From NCBI RefSeq assembly GCF_047663525.1, contig NC_092594.1:38258001-38322000 (forward strand): a stretch of 64,000 bases of DNA. Direction: 5' to 3'. This stretch comes from Anas platyrhynchos (Eukaryota > Chordata > Aves > Anseriformes > Anatidae). Position numbers and translations under genes: made by a program. Positions 13,201 through 24,543 of the stretch are shown here, piece by piece (the first letter of the stretch is position 1; each line of letters opens with the position of its first letter). The notes under the pieces were generated by a model. The model ran no database searches, was not told where the DNA came from, and worked only from the letters and a program-made list of their open reading frames with translations.

Positions 13201-16200
13201 CCAGCTGGCACCCCAGGAGTGCCCCTGCAGGAAAGCAGAGGTGAAGGGAGCAGCCCAAGATGTGAGGCTTTGGCTCCTGCCCTGCCCGGGTGTTTCAGCA
13301 CGGTGGCGGCACTCCCAGGCGCAGAGAAATGATCTCCCCCAGCTGGAGGACACACTGTGGTCTCATCAGGGGTGTGTTAATAACGTCACTGTCGGTAAAA
13401 TGTTTTTAATTGCACTCACTGAGAACCACTCCAATACCTTGCAGCAGGAGACTGCTTCCAACAAGGAAAGGGCACGCGCCGTGCTTTTGGGTTTGCATCA
13501 CCCCACTTCCAGCTCCTCCTGGAGGATCCGGCTTCCCTTATGGATTTTTCCAGATTTAAACTGCTGTTTTAGGAGCAAAGCAGCTCATAGAGAAAAGCTG
13601 CCTGGCTGCCCAGAACGAGAGGCTGGATTACTTCTGTGTGCTAAAGATGGCACGAGCTCTGTGCCAGCCAACTGCAGGCTGCTCGGTCCTATTCCCTAGG
13701 ACCTCCTGCAGCCAAAGGGACTTAGCTACTGAGTCATTTATGCATTTCTGGGAAAAACTGCGCACGAGAAGTGAATTTGGGTTGGGTTCAGCTTCAGACT
13801 TTTTGCCAGCGCTTGCTTAAGTGCTTAATTTTCACTCCAGCTAAATAAAACAAATCAGAGCCTGACAGGTACAGATCATCGCATTTCCCAGAGCTGAAAT
13901 GCATAAACAGAGCTGACCCTGAATAGCTTGAGTAAATCCATCTCACTCACGTGGCTGAGTCCAGTCTTTAGCATTTTTGCCAGCTCTTGGGTGCATTTGG
14001 CATAGTTAACTTACACCATAACCTGTAGAGGATGGCAGGTGATTAAGACGTGCTCGTCTTCCTCCAGCTCTGAGTATCTTGTAGCTGCAGACCGTGCACA
14101 TAAAACAATATTGCGCATTATTCAGCGCTGTTTGTCACATTAATCATGTGCTTGCTGTGCTCCGGGAAGAGGAATTAAAATATAGCAATATTCTGGCTGC
14201 TTGTTTTTAAGATACTTGTGTGGGTGGGCGCTCCAGCTGCTGCTCACGTTTGTCTCTTGCAAGCTGCAGAGGAGCTGTTTGCAGTTCTCCTCCCTGGTGT
14301 TTTCTCTTGACACCAATTTTGCTGGCCAGATTCAGGAAGGGGCTGCCTCAAGCCAGTTGACAAGTGCTGCGTGGAAATAATAAGCGCTGCTAATTGAGAA
14401 GTGTCTGAATTCCTGGGTTGCAGAGAGGAAACCACGGAGCGGCTTGAAAATGAAAGCTGTCGATCATTTTTTTCCTGGAGCAAAGAAGCAGAAGGGCTGC
14501 AGAGCTATTATCTGTGTCCATTAGGACAGAGATGATTTGACGCCTCATCTGCATCCTGCCCACCAAGTCCGCAGGGGTGAACGAGGCCAGTGCGAGAGTT
14601 TCTGAAAGTTATTTAAAAGAGCTCTGCAGCCGTGGGAAGGAAGGAGCTGACTGAGCAAAACTGGAGCCAAGCTTTAGGCAAGCCAGAGGTCCTGAGATGC
14701 AGCCGTACGGAAAGCCTGGGCTGATGCTCCATCCTTCCACCTCGCTGCCATCCTCTCCTGGGGCTGTGCTGGGTGGGCAGAGGCAGGGCTGGGGGATTTT
14801 GTCATCTCGCTGGTTCTGGCTGCATCAAGCATCCTCGCCCACTGCTGGCCAGCCTGGAAGTTATCACTTCTGGTGTAGGAAGGAAAAATTTCCTTTCTGA
14901 GCTTCCCCGCTGCAGGGAGCCCAGCGCCAGCCAGGTTTTGAAGGAGCAAACGCTGCTGCTGCCCGTGGTGCTCCTCCGGGGGGAGGGAGGCACTGGGCAG
15001 GCACAAGCAGCTCTCAGTGCAAGTGCAGCCAGTTTGAGGGACCTGGAAGGGGATATGGAAATAGCTCCATGACAAACACGCTGATGGCAATCAGCAGTGA
15101 AGAACAGGGCTGGTAACTTCCTCTAGGAGCTGCATCAGAGCTGCCTGCTTGCTCCAGACAAGTGACTCTTCCTGAACGCCTTTAATCAGTCTTTTTTTAG
15201 AAGAGATCTGTTTAGGAACCCCACCTATGCAAATACAAGGTTAAAGCATTTACAACCAACTTACGGTCCTTAAGCTATAAAGCATTTTAATACTTAAATA
15301 AAAAAAAAAACTATGCCTTTAATTCAGCTAAATGCTCCTACATCAGAAAAACCTGCATCTGTGCAATAAGGCCCCCATGTCCTATAAGAGGTGAGTAGTG
15401 CTTTAGGGTTGGTGTAGCAAAAGCTCACCCGTCAGCGCCCCAAAATGACAGATCTCCAGCTATTTGGTCATAATTCCGTGGTCATACTGCTAGTCCAGAA
15501 CAACACCAGCCGGTATTTTTGGTTGTAGCAGCACAGGATGAGCAGTGCCGGAGCATCCCACTCCACAGCAGCCCGTCAGACCCTGGCTGTGAGTAAGCAG
15601 CCTCGAACACAGGGCTCAGGAAATTGCTCCCATTTAGGAGCTGAAGGCAGCCACAGGTTTGTAACACCTGGTGCCAGTTCCTAACTATAGCCACTGCCTG
15701 CACAGTCCCCTGGCTCACCATGGGGATCCTACCCTGGAATCTGGATTTGTGTGGATCTTAATGGCTAACATCTTGACAGCCACCAGCACAATTTCTCTTC
15801 GTATAGGAATATTACAGAAGAAATCAAGCTAATTCAGTTTATATGGAAATAAATACGATATTGCCATGCAGTACTCATACATTTTTATTAATAGTTTTGG
15901 TTTACAGCTGTACAACTGCTGCAGTTGACCTAGCACGCCCCGAACACCCCTTTGCACATGGTGAGAGGCAGCCACCCGTGTGGATGCCCCTGCACCACCC
16001 AGGGCACCTCCATCGTGCTCCACCACGCAGGACTTGCCATCTCACAGCCACCACAGCAGCTCAGGGGACTTGCTGGTGGCTCTGCCGGGTGCTGAGGGGT
16101 CTGTCTGTCCTGCTGGTATCAGGAATTCCCCGTGCTCCACCAGGCCCCAGTCCAGAGCTGTGTCCATGGGGGACACAGGAGAAACGCCAGAGCAACGAGG

Positions 16201-18585
16201 ACACATCTCAGAGCAGCCGCGTGTGAGTAACTGCGGGTACGTGCTGCTCTGCCTTCCTGCAGGCATCTCCACGAAGGCAGTGGGAGTTGTAAAGGCATTA
16301 CCAGGTCTTATGACTTTTTAAATAGGTTTAAATATGTAATGTCTCACAGGGCTTTCAAAGGCTGGAATGGAACTGGAATAGTCTTCGCCATCAGAATTGC
16401 CAGACGCTAACAAAGGCCAGCAGTTTGGAAATGAAAGAGCACAGACCAAAACCCAGGCACAGAGAGGAAAAAGCAAATTGTTTTCAAGCAAAGCCATTAC
16501 GGCTGCTTCTGCAGCCCCCCTTCAGTGTCAGCCCCCCGAGTGCAGGGCCCAGCCTCGCACCCAGCGCTGCGGGACAGCATCTCCAGGAAAAAGGTGTGGG
16601 GCCTCCGTATCAATGGACCAACTTGGCAAACCCACTCTTTATTTTGGCAAGTAGATTGAGCACATATGGGCGAGGAGAGAAAACTGCAAGACATTTCATC
16701 CTGCACCGAGCACTCCTGTTGTTCCTGCAATCAGCTCCTGAGGGCTTTCTGCTGGCTCCATGGTGTGAGAGCCCCAGCACACCACAACAAAGCCAACTGA
16801 CCCCTTAGGTCCATGCAGGACCAGTCTAAGATGACAAAAAGCAGCTCACATTTTTACTCATCTTCAACAATTAACTCCTTTCACTAGAGAAGTGCTATAA
16901 AAAAAGCAATTCATCTCCTGTCAAGACTACGTTACCGTTTAAAAAATCCAGTCTGCTGCGTGATCCTGAAGTCCTTACAGCCTCCTGCTTCACTCAGGGC
17001 AAACTTCATAGGATTGCTCTTAGCTCTGGAGGTCCCACAGTTCTGAGCAAGCCACCATCCCCGCTGCTCTCCTGTGAGACCCACAGCAGCCACACCAGCA
17101 CCCCACACTCAGCCCAGCTGGCTTCAGGGGCCCCTCGTCCTCTGTGCCAGTCCTACAGCCCATCAGCAGCCCACCCAAACCAAACACCCGTGGGGACAGA
17201 GGGAAGGGTAAAATTCAATTGTAAATCTCCTGTAAGTTGTAAATTCAACTGTGAATCCCCCCTTCCTGAAGGCTGCAGCCCTGGACTGATCCATACCCAA
17301 AGCAGCAGCTCTGTGGCATACAATGAATAGTTATTTCCCAGGTATCGTTTTCAATCATGCCCTGCAGATGAGGCTTATCCTGCCTGTCTCTTGCTAAGAA
17401 CAGCCCACACAAAAGAGGGAACATGCAAGAGCTAAACAAAATCCACATCTCCTGTCCTCTTGTTTGTGGAAAGTGTTTGCCAGAAGTTTCAGCAGGAGAG
17501 GAGCTTCCAAGTTCAGATGATTCTTCCCGAAGCAGTGTTATCTAAAACAGCTTCTCATGAATTTCAACCAAAACCTCGGTAACTTGGATGAAATAAAGAG
17601 GTGCAGGAAAAAGATACTACAAGAGTAACAGTCACATGGAAAGCCAGGAGGATGAAAGGTGAATCGCCAAAGTAGCCAGCTATTAAACCACCTGGTACTC
17701 AGAGCAGCCAGATTAACTTCATGAAGGATGTTGCTCTTACATAAAGATGCCAGGAATCACCTGATGTGGAGCCAAAAAGCACAAAACCTCCTGCCTCAGT
17801 GAAGTGGCAACACCTGGGCTGCACAGAGGCTGAAGTTCCCTCCAGTCTGTACCCACTGCTCCCCAGCAGCACGAGGACAGAACTTGCTCACCTTTTAAAG
17901 CTCTTACACAAGTAGAGCGTAAAAGCACCATACAAGTGCACGGCATTATTCCAGTCATTCAGGCTCACATTGGAAAGGAAGAATTAGCTGCCTCTTCCCA
18001 CCTGCTGGCCAGGCTCCGAGATCTGAACTCCAGCTTCAAGCCTGCTCTTCTCCCACTACGTCCTGGAGGTGCTGGACCCCCTACAGGGCTCACACTGGTT
18101 TGAGGGACAGAGGTCAACAAGGCAGAAGTAAAACCAACCATTAGCACAGTGCATTGGAAAATAGACATGGTAGCAAGGGGGGGGGAAAAGGAATAAGCAA
18201 AACCCATCCTGATTATACACAGGTATAGCTTTAATCATTCACAGAACTGCAGAAGTCTCAGGAACTGCAGAGCACACAGGAAAACAATTTTGACAATGAA
18301 AAAGTTATGTCTTTGGTAGGCAAGCCAGCCTTCGTGCCCAGAAGTGTAAGCATCTGGAGTCACAGACATGATCACTCGCAGTGCAGACCCCTAGCTTTTT
18401 TAGGGGTTTGCTCTGTTAAGATTCCTGAAAATGGTTTTTGAAATATACATTTTATAGATAACAATTTCTTTCAAGCCAACAGCCTGGAAATACTTAAAAA
18501 CGAGCATGTACTCACAGGAATAGAGATGTTGGTTTCTAAGTGACATTTTTCTCTTCCGTAAACTTCTCGCATTAAAAACTTCATC
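7286..18585. other. Intergenic region, no recognisable gene
   Basis: There is no recognisable coding or RNA gene on either strand. A 15-bp minisatellite lies at 9387-9455 and a TG-rich tract near 11130-11160. Some AT-rich stretches (about 8740-9330 and 13900-14220) contain clustered homeodomain-like TAATTA and other AT-rich motifs and might be enhancers, but conservation cannot be judged from one sequence. Confidence 0.6.
9387..9455. repeat. 15-bp minisatellite, about 4.6 copies
   Basis: The unit is CATCTTACACCTTTA. Successive copies carry one to three substitutions (CATCCTACACCTTTT, CATCTTGCACCTTTC, TATCTCACACCTTTA). Confidence 0.92.
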
Positions 18586-18607
18586 ACGTCATTACTAACA
18601 TTGAACG

Positions 18608-18613
18608 TTTATT
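18608..18613 (-). terminator. DIRAS3: DIRAS3 poly(A) signal
   Basis: TTTATT on the plus strand is AATAAA on the coding strand, about 170 bp past the DIRAS3 stop codon. It implies a short 3' UTR with cleavage near 18580-18600. Confidence 0.6.
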
Positions 18614-18785
18614 GTTTAAAAAAATAAACATGCACAAAGCCATCCCCTTTAAGACCAACACGAAATAATCCAGAGATTTTACAGAAAAGCAGTAGCCCTG
18701 TAAGGCAAGGATCCCTCTGAAGCGTATTTTCTCAGAGTCCACGCTCTGTTTACACCATGCAGCGTGCAAGTCCAGCCAAAATCAA

Positions 18786-19382
18786 TCACATAACGGAGCA
18801 CTTGCCTTTCAGTTTGTCTTTCTTCTTCTGCTGCTTGGATTTCTTTCCATCCACTTGGAGGCTGACAGTTCTCCTCTTCTCCAGATTCAAGAGCTCCTGG
18901 AAGAGCTCCTGCACGTTGTAGTTCATTTTGGCTGAGGTCTCCATGAAGGAGCACTTCCACTTGCTGGCCAGCGCCTCCCCCTCGCTAGCATCCAGCTCCC
19001 TCTGGGTCTCGTCGCTTTTATTACCCACCAACATGATGGGGATTTTTTGGATGTCCCCTTTGATCTGGCAGATCTGCTCGAAGATGGGCTGCAGATCCTC
19101 CATGGACTGCCGGCTGGTGACGGAGTACACCAGGATGAACGCGTGCCCCTTGGATATGGACAGCCTCTGCATGGCGGGGAACTGGTGGCTGCCCGTGGTG
19201 TCCGTGATCTGCAGGGTGCAGATGCTCTTGTCGCAGCTGATCACCTGCCGGTACGTGTCCTCGATGGTGGGGATGTAGGTTTCTCGGAAGGTTCCCCTGA
19301 CGAAACGCAGGACCAGGGAGCTTTTGCCCACGCCGGCGGCCCCGAACACGACCACCCTGTAGTCGTTGCTTTGCTCGGGCAT
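18786..19382 (-). CDS. DIRAS3: Di-Ras family small GTPase, DIRAS3 orthologue (198 aa)
   Basis: A complete one-exon Ras-superfamily GTPase of 198 residues. Visible motifs are the P-loop GAAGVGKS (14-21), effector segment YIPTIEDTY (36-44), DTTGS at switch II (61-65), NKSD (121-124), ETSAK (148-152) and a C-terminal CSVM box, which predicts farnesylation and membrane attachment. The Di-Ras group replaces the Ras DTAGQ motif with DTTGS, so the catalytic Gln61 equivalent is Ser. Ala16 sits at the Ras Gly12 position. From memory, human DIRAS1 and DIRAS2 have Gly there and NKCD, whereas human DIRAS3 has Ala and NKSD. Together with the position beside WLS this favours DIRAS3, although the C-terminal tail resembles DIRAS2. 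Mammalian DIRAS3 (ARHI) has an N-terminal extension of about 34 residues that is absent here. The ATG has A at -3. DIRAS2 or DIRAS1 is less likely. Confidence 0.88.
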   Translation of the reverse strand: MPEQSNDYRVVVFGAAGVGKSSLVLRFVRGTFRETYIPTIEDTYRQVISCDKSICTLQITDTTGSHQFPAMQRLSISKGHAFILVYSVTSRQSMEDLQPIFEQICQIKGDIQKIPIMLVGNKSDETQRELDASEGEALASKWKCSFMETSAKMNYNVQELFQELLNLEKRRTVSLQVDGKKSKQQKKKDKLKGKCSVM

Positions 19383-19414
19383 GGTTGCCAGTGCGTGAGG
19401 CGAGGATTTTAACC

Positions 19415-19616
19415 CCTAAAAAACCCCGAGCTCTTCAGGCTTACACAGCCCTGCACAGCGACGGCCTGCGGAGGAGGAAGGGGAAGGGAGCCATGGGGAA
19501 AGGCAGGGGGAAGCAGAGCCGTCAGCATCGAGCATCCCCTCCCCGGGAAGGGCTCACCCTGGCCGGGCTCTCCTCGCCTCCCCATCCCCATCCCCATCCC
19601 CATCCCGGGACTCACC
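19415..19616 (-). other. DIRAS3: Predicted 5' UTR intron of DIRAS3
   Basis: On the coding strand a strong donor (GTGAGT, plus positions 19610-19615) follows a predicted noncoding exon ending at 19616. A T-run acceptor (TTTTTTAG) precedes exon 2, which would start at 19415, 33 bp before the ATG. A noncoding first exon followed by one coding exon is the usual Di-Ras layout. The boundaries are inferred from splice consensus only. Confidence 0.45.
19580..19603. repeat. (CCCCAT)4 microsatellite
   Basis: Four perfect hexamers inside the predicted DIRAS3 5' UTR intron. The coding strand reads ATGGGG repeats, which are G-quadruplex-prone. Confidence 0.9.
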
Positions 19617-19700
19617 CGCTGCCTGCAGCTCCCTCCCGCAGCCCGGCGGGGCCGGGCCCCATGGCAGCGGCACCCAGCAGCCGGCTGCGAGCTGGGGCCG

Positions 19701-19768
19701 CCTCCCCTTCCTCCTCCTTCTTCTCCTCCTCCTCCTCCTCCTTCTCCTCCTGCCTCCTCTCCCCGTCC
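19701..19768. repeat. Polypyrimidine CTC/CTT-rich tract
   Basis: A nearly uninterrupted C/T run with CTC triplets, purine-rich (GAG/GAA) on the DIRAS3 sense strand. It lies in the likely promoter or first exon. Confidence 0.8.
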
Positions 19769-20059
19769 CTTCCCTCAGGCTCCATGCACCCGCCCCCTCC
19801 GCGGCCCCTCACGCCGCCCCCTCAGCCCCGAGCCCGGCGCCCTCGTGTGGAGCCGCCACGGAGCAGCCCCGGCCCCAACCCCGGCCCTCGGCCTCTGGAG
19901 CCGGCCCGTGCCCCACCAACACCTCAGAGACCCTCAGAGACCCCCATGGAGCCCCCCCATGTCCCCTCGCCCCCCGCCACCCCCAGCCACCACCTGCACT
20001 CGGGGCAGACAGCACCGACCCCACACACAGCGCCCAGCCCAGCCCGTTAGCCGCTTAAT

Positions 20060-23000
20060 AGGCATGCCGTAATCATCCAGCCCTGATTTCCTGAGGAAAT
20101 TAATAAAATATGTGTCTGCGCTGTCCCCCCCCCTAGGGAAGGTGGGGTGTGTTTAGTGCTCGGTGTTTTCCGTCAGCTGTGGAATTGACTCGTGGGTGGG
20201 TGCTTGTGGTGTGTGAGGTGTGGGGCTGAGGGGTCAGCACCCCGTTAGTGCCTCCTGCGCGGCCCCCGAGCAGGGGAAGCTGCCCTCAGAGGGAGGCTGA
20301 AACGAGGCTTTTCCCCCCCAAAAAAGGGCTGCTGGGAGGCATGGCCCTTCCTGGGGCTGCCTGAAGAAGTGCAGCTGCTCTCAGCTCGTGTGGCATTTCC
20401 TACTGTGGCCATCACAACTATCCATGGGTCTGGCTGTGACCGAGGGGGGAGTGTTGTGTTGCCTTGATAAAAGTTCTTTTTTTCCCCTTTTTTCTCCTCC
20501 AGAATGAGTCTTTCCAAACACATTTCCCAGCCAGGACCGGGGCTTCCCGTCTAGCAGCCTGCAAAGGGCCGCGGGTCCCGGGGAGGCCATGAGGGAGTCA
20601 TCGGCCCTGCACGGCCAAACCTCAGGGAGAGGGGACGAGGACAGGCAGTCCCCAGGCAGAGCCTCAAACAAGGCCCTGGGAAAGCTGCAGGAGGGTGGGA
20701 AGCGAGGAGGATGCCAGCTTTAAAATGTGCCAAAGGGCATTTCTGGTGCTGTGCTGCCAGAGCACGCAGCAGGGAGCACGCAGAGGGGACAAACGTCAGC
20801 CTGGTAACGGGGATACCGAGGGTAAGGGGGGTCTTCAGCACCCGGCGAGGCAGCTTTGAGCTCTTCGAGTTGCAGTCAGTGCTAAACCTGCCCCCCTCTT
20901 CTGTGGGGAAGCGGTGCTGGGTGATGTTTTATGGGGTGGATCTGGCTGGGAGGCCGCTAGCTGGGCTGCGGGGGACTGCAGTGGCTTCCAAATAGCTGGC
21001 ACGGACATTGAACTGGCAAAGAGCAGATTTTCTTAACAGATGTAACTGCTATTTGTAAAATAAGAATGTGCTCTAAAGCATTAGGTCACCGGATCAGCTC
21101 ACCCAAGCTATCCTACAAATTGTTTCTCACAGAAGCTGTAAATGAAAACGTGGTTGAAGATGGTGCCCCTGGTGTTTCCCCTGGTTCTGTGGATCACAGG
21201 TGATGGGGGGGAAACAGCTCTAAAAGGGGCAAATAAAGTACTTCTGAGGGACTCCAGGGATGTGATTCTCCTCAGCATATGACTGTGTGGCCCTTTGGTG
21301 GCAAGTCCTGGACATCAAACGCTCCCCCTCTGCCCCAGCTGCCCCGGGCTCCCTGCACAGACTGGCAGTGACCGTCACTTTCGCAGGGTGAACTCACTGA
21401 TGGTACCTAAGAAATAATTGCTTATCCCAACATACAGAGCTGAGGATGTTTAATAAGCCGTGGTCTCAAAGCCATAATTACGGCCTGGTCATCTCTGTGT
21501 GTGCTGGCACGCCACTGAGTGCCCCCATCCCGGCAGGAGGAGGGTTTGGTGTGATGGAGGACGACCTTGGGATTGCAACTGCTTGCACATGGCACAGAAA
21601 AAGCTCTATAAATCTCCTGGCATGGCTGGAACAGGATCTGGAGAGCAGCACGTTTACAGACGGTCTCAGATGAACCCTGGAACAGAGGGAGTGTGCCCCA
21701 CAAGGAGAGAATCGAGGCAAAAGCACCACTTTTTGGTCCTAACCCAAGCTTGTTTTTCCGAAGCTTTGTGTGGATTTCCAGGCTACCATTTCTTACCTCT
21801 CTGTTTCTCGGTGCATCTCTGACTCCATGCTGTCCTCCCACCTGTTTCGGATCCACTTCCACCCTTACCAAGAGGCCTCGTAATGCCTGACCCTGCCCTA
21901 GAGCAAAACAAAAGCAAACGAACAAGGGTGGGAGGGGGCTTTGGAGCTATTTCGTTCTACCCTGGTGTTTGTGCCTAACCCAAAAAGCCCGGAGGATTTT
22001 TCTCAAGAAGCTTCCATGTTAGCACGCTCCCTCCTTCAGCAGCCCTTTTCTCTTGGTGTTGGTAAGGCTCCTGCCACCCCCAAACATCTTGGTTTTAAAA
22101 CATTGATGTAATCCCAAACGTCCCTGCCGCAGGGCAGCTGGCAGCCAGCTCCTCCGTGCCCATTTCTGCCCTCCCATCAAATGTCCCCTCCACCAGATCT
22201 GCCCTCCCCGGGCTGCGGCACGAAGGCTGAGCCCTTAGCATGTGGTACCCATGCCTGGCACGCTCCCCGTGGGCTGCTGACACAGCCTCTGCTCCATCCC
22301 GATCCTCCCCGATGTTCTCCGGCAGGCAGAGGCCGTGCCCAGCTCTTGGCCCTTGGCTCCCGTCGGGCCAGGCAGGGAGATGTGCTCACAGCCCGCCGAG
22401 CATCCGCTTCGCCCGAATCCTGTCATTAACGGGGATTTCCAGAGACAATTTCTAAAACATCATTTCTGGTGTTTATGAGGTATTTATTAGCCGCAAGGAA
22501 ATGCTAACTAGCAATTATTAGCTTACCCGCTCTCTTGGCTGGTCCCTGTTGCTCAGAGGCAGATATCCCGATTCCAAACAACCTTTCCCAAGCGTGGCAC
22601 GATGTCGGGCGGATCACCGCTCCCTGCCTGACCCTGGCCTCTCCCCTGAGTGTCATGGGAAGGGAGCTGCGAGCCACCCAGCGGGGACACATCTGGGCAT
22701 GGACATCGCCAGCCTCAGCAGGGGAAGGGGTGGGAAGGGGAGAGAGGGTGCGACGCGGAGCCCCTGCCTTGGGAAGGGCAGAGCAGGCGGCCAGAGGAAG
22801 GATGTGGCCACCAGCTGCTGGCTCCGTGCCCCGCTGCTGGTCAGGGTTTGCTCGGGCCGGAGCTGACAGCCACCAGATTTTCCATCTGAAATGGGAAGCA
22901 GCCGCTTGCCAGAGCCCCTTGGGCGAGCAGAGCAGGGGGGAGGCACCGTGTGCTGTTTTGCCTCCCCTGGTATCATCCGGGAGGATTCGTGGAGCTGGGA

Positions 23001-24315
23001 GAAGGGCAGCCCTCGCTTTCTGTGCTGCTGTACACGAGGTTCTGCTGCCTCCGGGCCTCACCTCCTGCAGTCACAGCGCCCAATTTTTGGGCAGCACTGC
23101 CTGGGGTGCTGCTGGGACAGGTAGGGACTCCTGGCCGTCGCAGTGGGTGTACCCATCCCTGGCTCCAGGTGAAGACACAGCCAAAAAGCAGGGCAGCATT
23201 TTGACCACTTCAGCCAGGGGCTGCTGCCCCACACCCCAGGCACAGAGGGATGGGGCTCAGAGGAGCTGTAGGATGCTGTCACCCAGCAGTGTGTCACCCT
23301 CAGAGGACACCACGAGGGCATCCAGCACCTGGAGCCACTGTGCTGCTGCACGGGGACATCCTGAGCACAGCACCCAGCTCCCCCCGTGCTGCTTCACCTG
23401 GTGGGTGAGGATGCAGCGAGGTGGGAAGCGTTTCTTTCTGGTGCTACAGGACAAGATGTGCTGCTGTGGGATGCCGGGATGCTCCAGCAACGTCAGTGGG
23501 AGCCCGTTCCCTCTCCACGAGACCAGGCTGGCCCAAAACAGCGGGGAAATGGCCAAGAGCATCAGGAGATGCTCAGCCCCTGCTCACCACTCGGGGGAGG
23601 CTCAGCCTGCGGAGCTCCAGCACCTCTCACATGTAAAAGTTGAAGGCAGAAGGAGCCAGCAACTGCAGCCAGGCTAAAACCTCCCATCCCATTTAAAACT
23701 CGAGCTCTGAAGCCCGGTGCCGGCAGAGGGCGGCCGAGGAGCTCCGCAGCCCCCGGAGCCTGCAGATACCGGCTCCCAAAATGTGCCCTGGGGAAACCAG
23801 CAGAGCCCTGCACAGCTCCACACCCAGGCTGGTGGCTGCCACACTGCAGCCTCCCCAAGCACAAGGGCTGGGAACCTTTCCTTCCCAGGCTGCGGATGGA
23901 AATGGTGTGATCGCTGCTGCAGCAGCTGCTTGCAGCTGCCTGAGCTGCTGAAATGGTGCTGGAACGGGCTGGATTTTGTCCCGTGCTGCTAAACCCCAGG
24001 ACCCTTCCCAAAGCATGGGCAGCAAGTGGCTGCGCCTCCGAATTCAGCAGCAGATGGAGGCAGACGCCCAATTTCTGAGGTGGTGGAAGAGCTGAAGGAA
24101 AACCAAAGGGCTGTGCAGTGCCAAACCAACGCCTCACGTCCTCTCCAGGGCTGTCAGCTCCGTGGCAGGATCCCAGCAGAGCCTCCCAAAACGAGGGAGA
24201 AGTGGTGCTGCTAACAGTCCCGGAGCAAAGGGCTGAAGGACAAGCAGCCCGTGGTGCCAAAGCCCCGCGTGTCTGCACCACAAAGTGTTCGAAGAGAGAT
24301 GAGAGAGAAAAGCCA
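20060..24315. other. Spacer between DIRAS3 and WLS
   Basis: No recognisable gene. GC-rich noncoding DNA near 22.5-24.3 kb gives long overlapping frames on both strands, none resembling a known protein. It contains one copy (about 23381-23522) of a diverged repeat that is also present in WLS intron 7. Confidence 0.6.
23381..23522 (+). repeat. Diverged dispersed repeat, copy 1
   Basis: It shares long similar blocks with 30784-30914 in the same orientation: CCCGTGCTGCTT, GTGGGYGAGGA, AAGGTGG/GAGGTGG, CAAGATGTGCTGCTGTG and GTGGGAGCCC/CTGGGAGCCC, with small indels between. Family unknown. Confidence 0.6.
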
Positions 24316-24345
24316 GGCCAATGAGAAATCCACAATATGGTATAT

Positions 24346-24351
24346 TTTATT
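24346..24351 (-). terminator. WLS: WLS poly(A) signal
   Basis: TTTATT on the plus strand is AATAAA on the coding strand, with an ATTAAA variant about 90 bp earlier (24438-24443). Cleavage would fall near 24316-24336. Confidence 0.55.
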
Positions 24352-24505
24352 TAAATTAACAAATCTACACGTTTTCCAGGTTGCTTAAAAGCATTCTGTA
24401 AAAAGTGAACTCAACCTAAACAAAAAAAAGAATATATTTTAATAAGACCCAGGGACTATTTCCGAGACAGATGAGTAGGGCTTAGGAATTAAGAAATAAA
24501 AAAAG

Positions 24506-24543
24506 TACACACGCACGCGCGCACGCTCACACAGACACACACC
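24506..24543. repeat. Imperfect (CA)n/(CG)n alternating tract
   Basis: Alternating purine-pyrimidine sequence, CA with several CG steps, inside the predicted WLS 3' UTR. Confidence 0.8.

Larger units (their letters stand above)
19440..20050 (-). promoter_or_regulatory. DIRAS3: DIRAS3 CpG island and promoter
   Basis: A GC-rich, CpG-containing stretch lies directly upstream of the DIRAS3 coding exon. It contains (CCCCAT)4 at 19580-19603 and a CTC-rich pyrimidine tract at 19701-19768. It presumably carries the transcription start and the noncoding first exon. No TATA box is apparent. Confidence 0.6.

Noticed and set aside
1..18585. GNG12 coding exons expected by synteny
   Set aside because: I looked for the G-gamma signature segments and the CAAX-ending exon and found none on either strand. 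GNG12 probably lies outside the window.
22535..23677. 380-codon plus-strand ORF in the DIRAS3-WLS spacer
   Set aside because: No recognisable domain, Arg/Gly/Ser/Ala-rich composition, and long frames on the opposite strand too. This is typical of GC-rich noncoding DNA. Part of it is the dispersed repeat.
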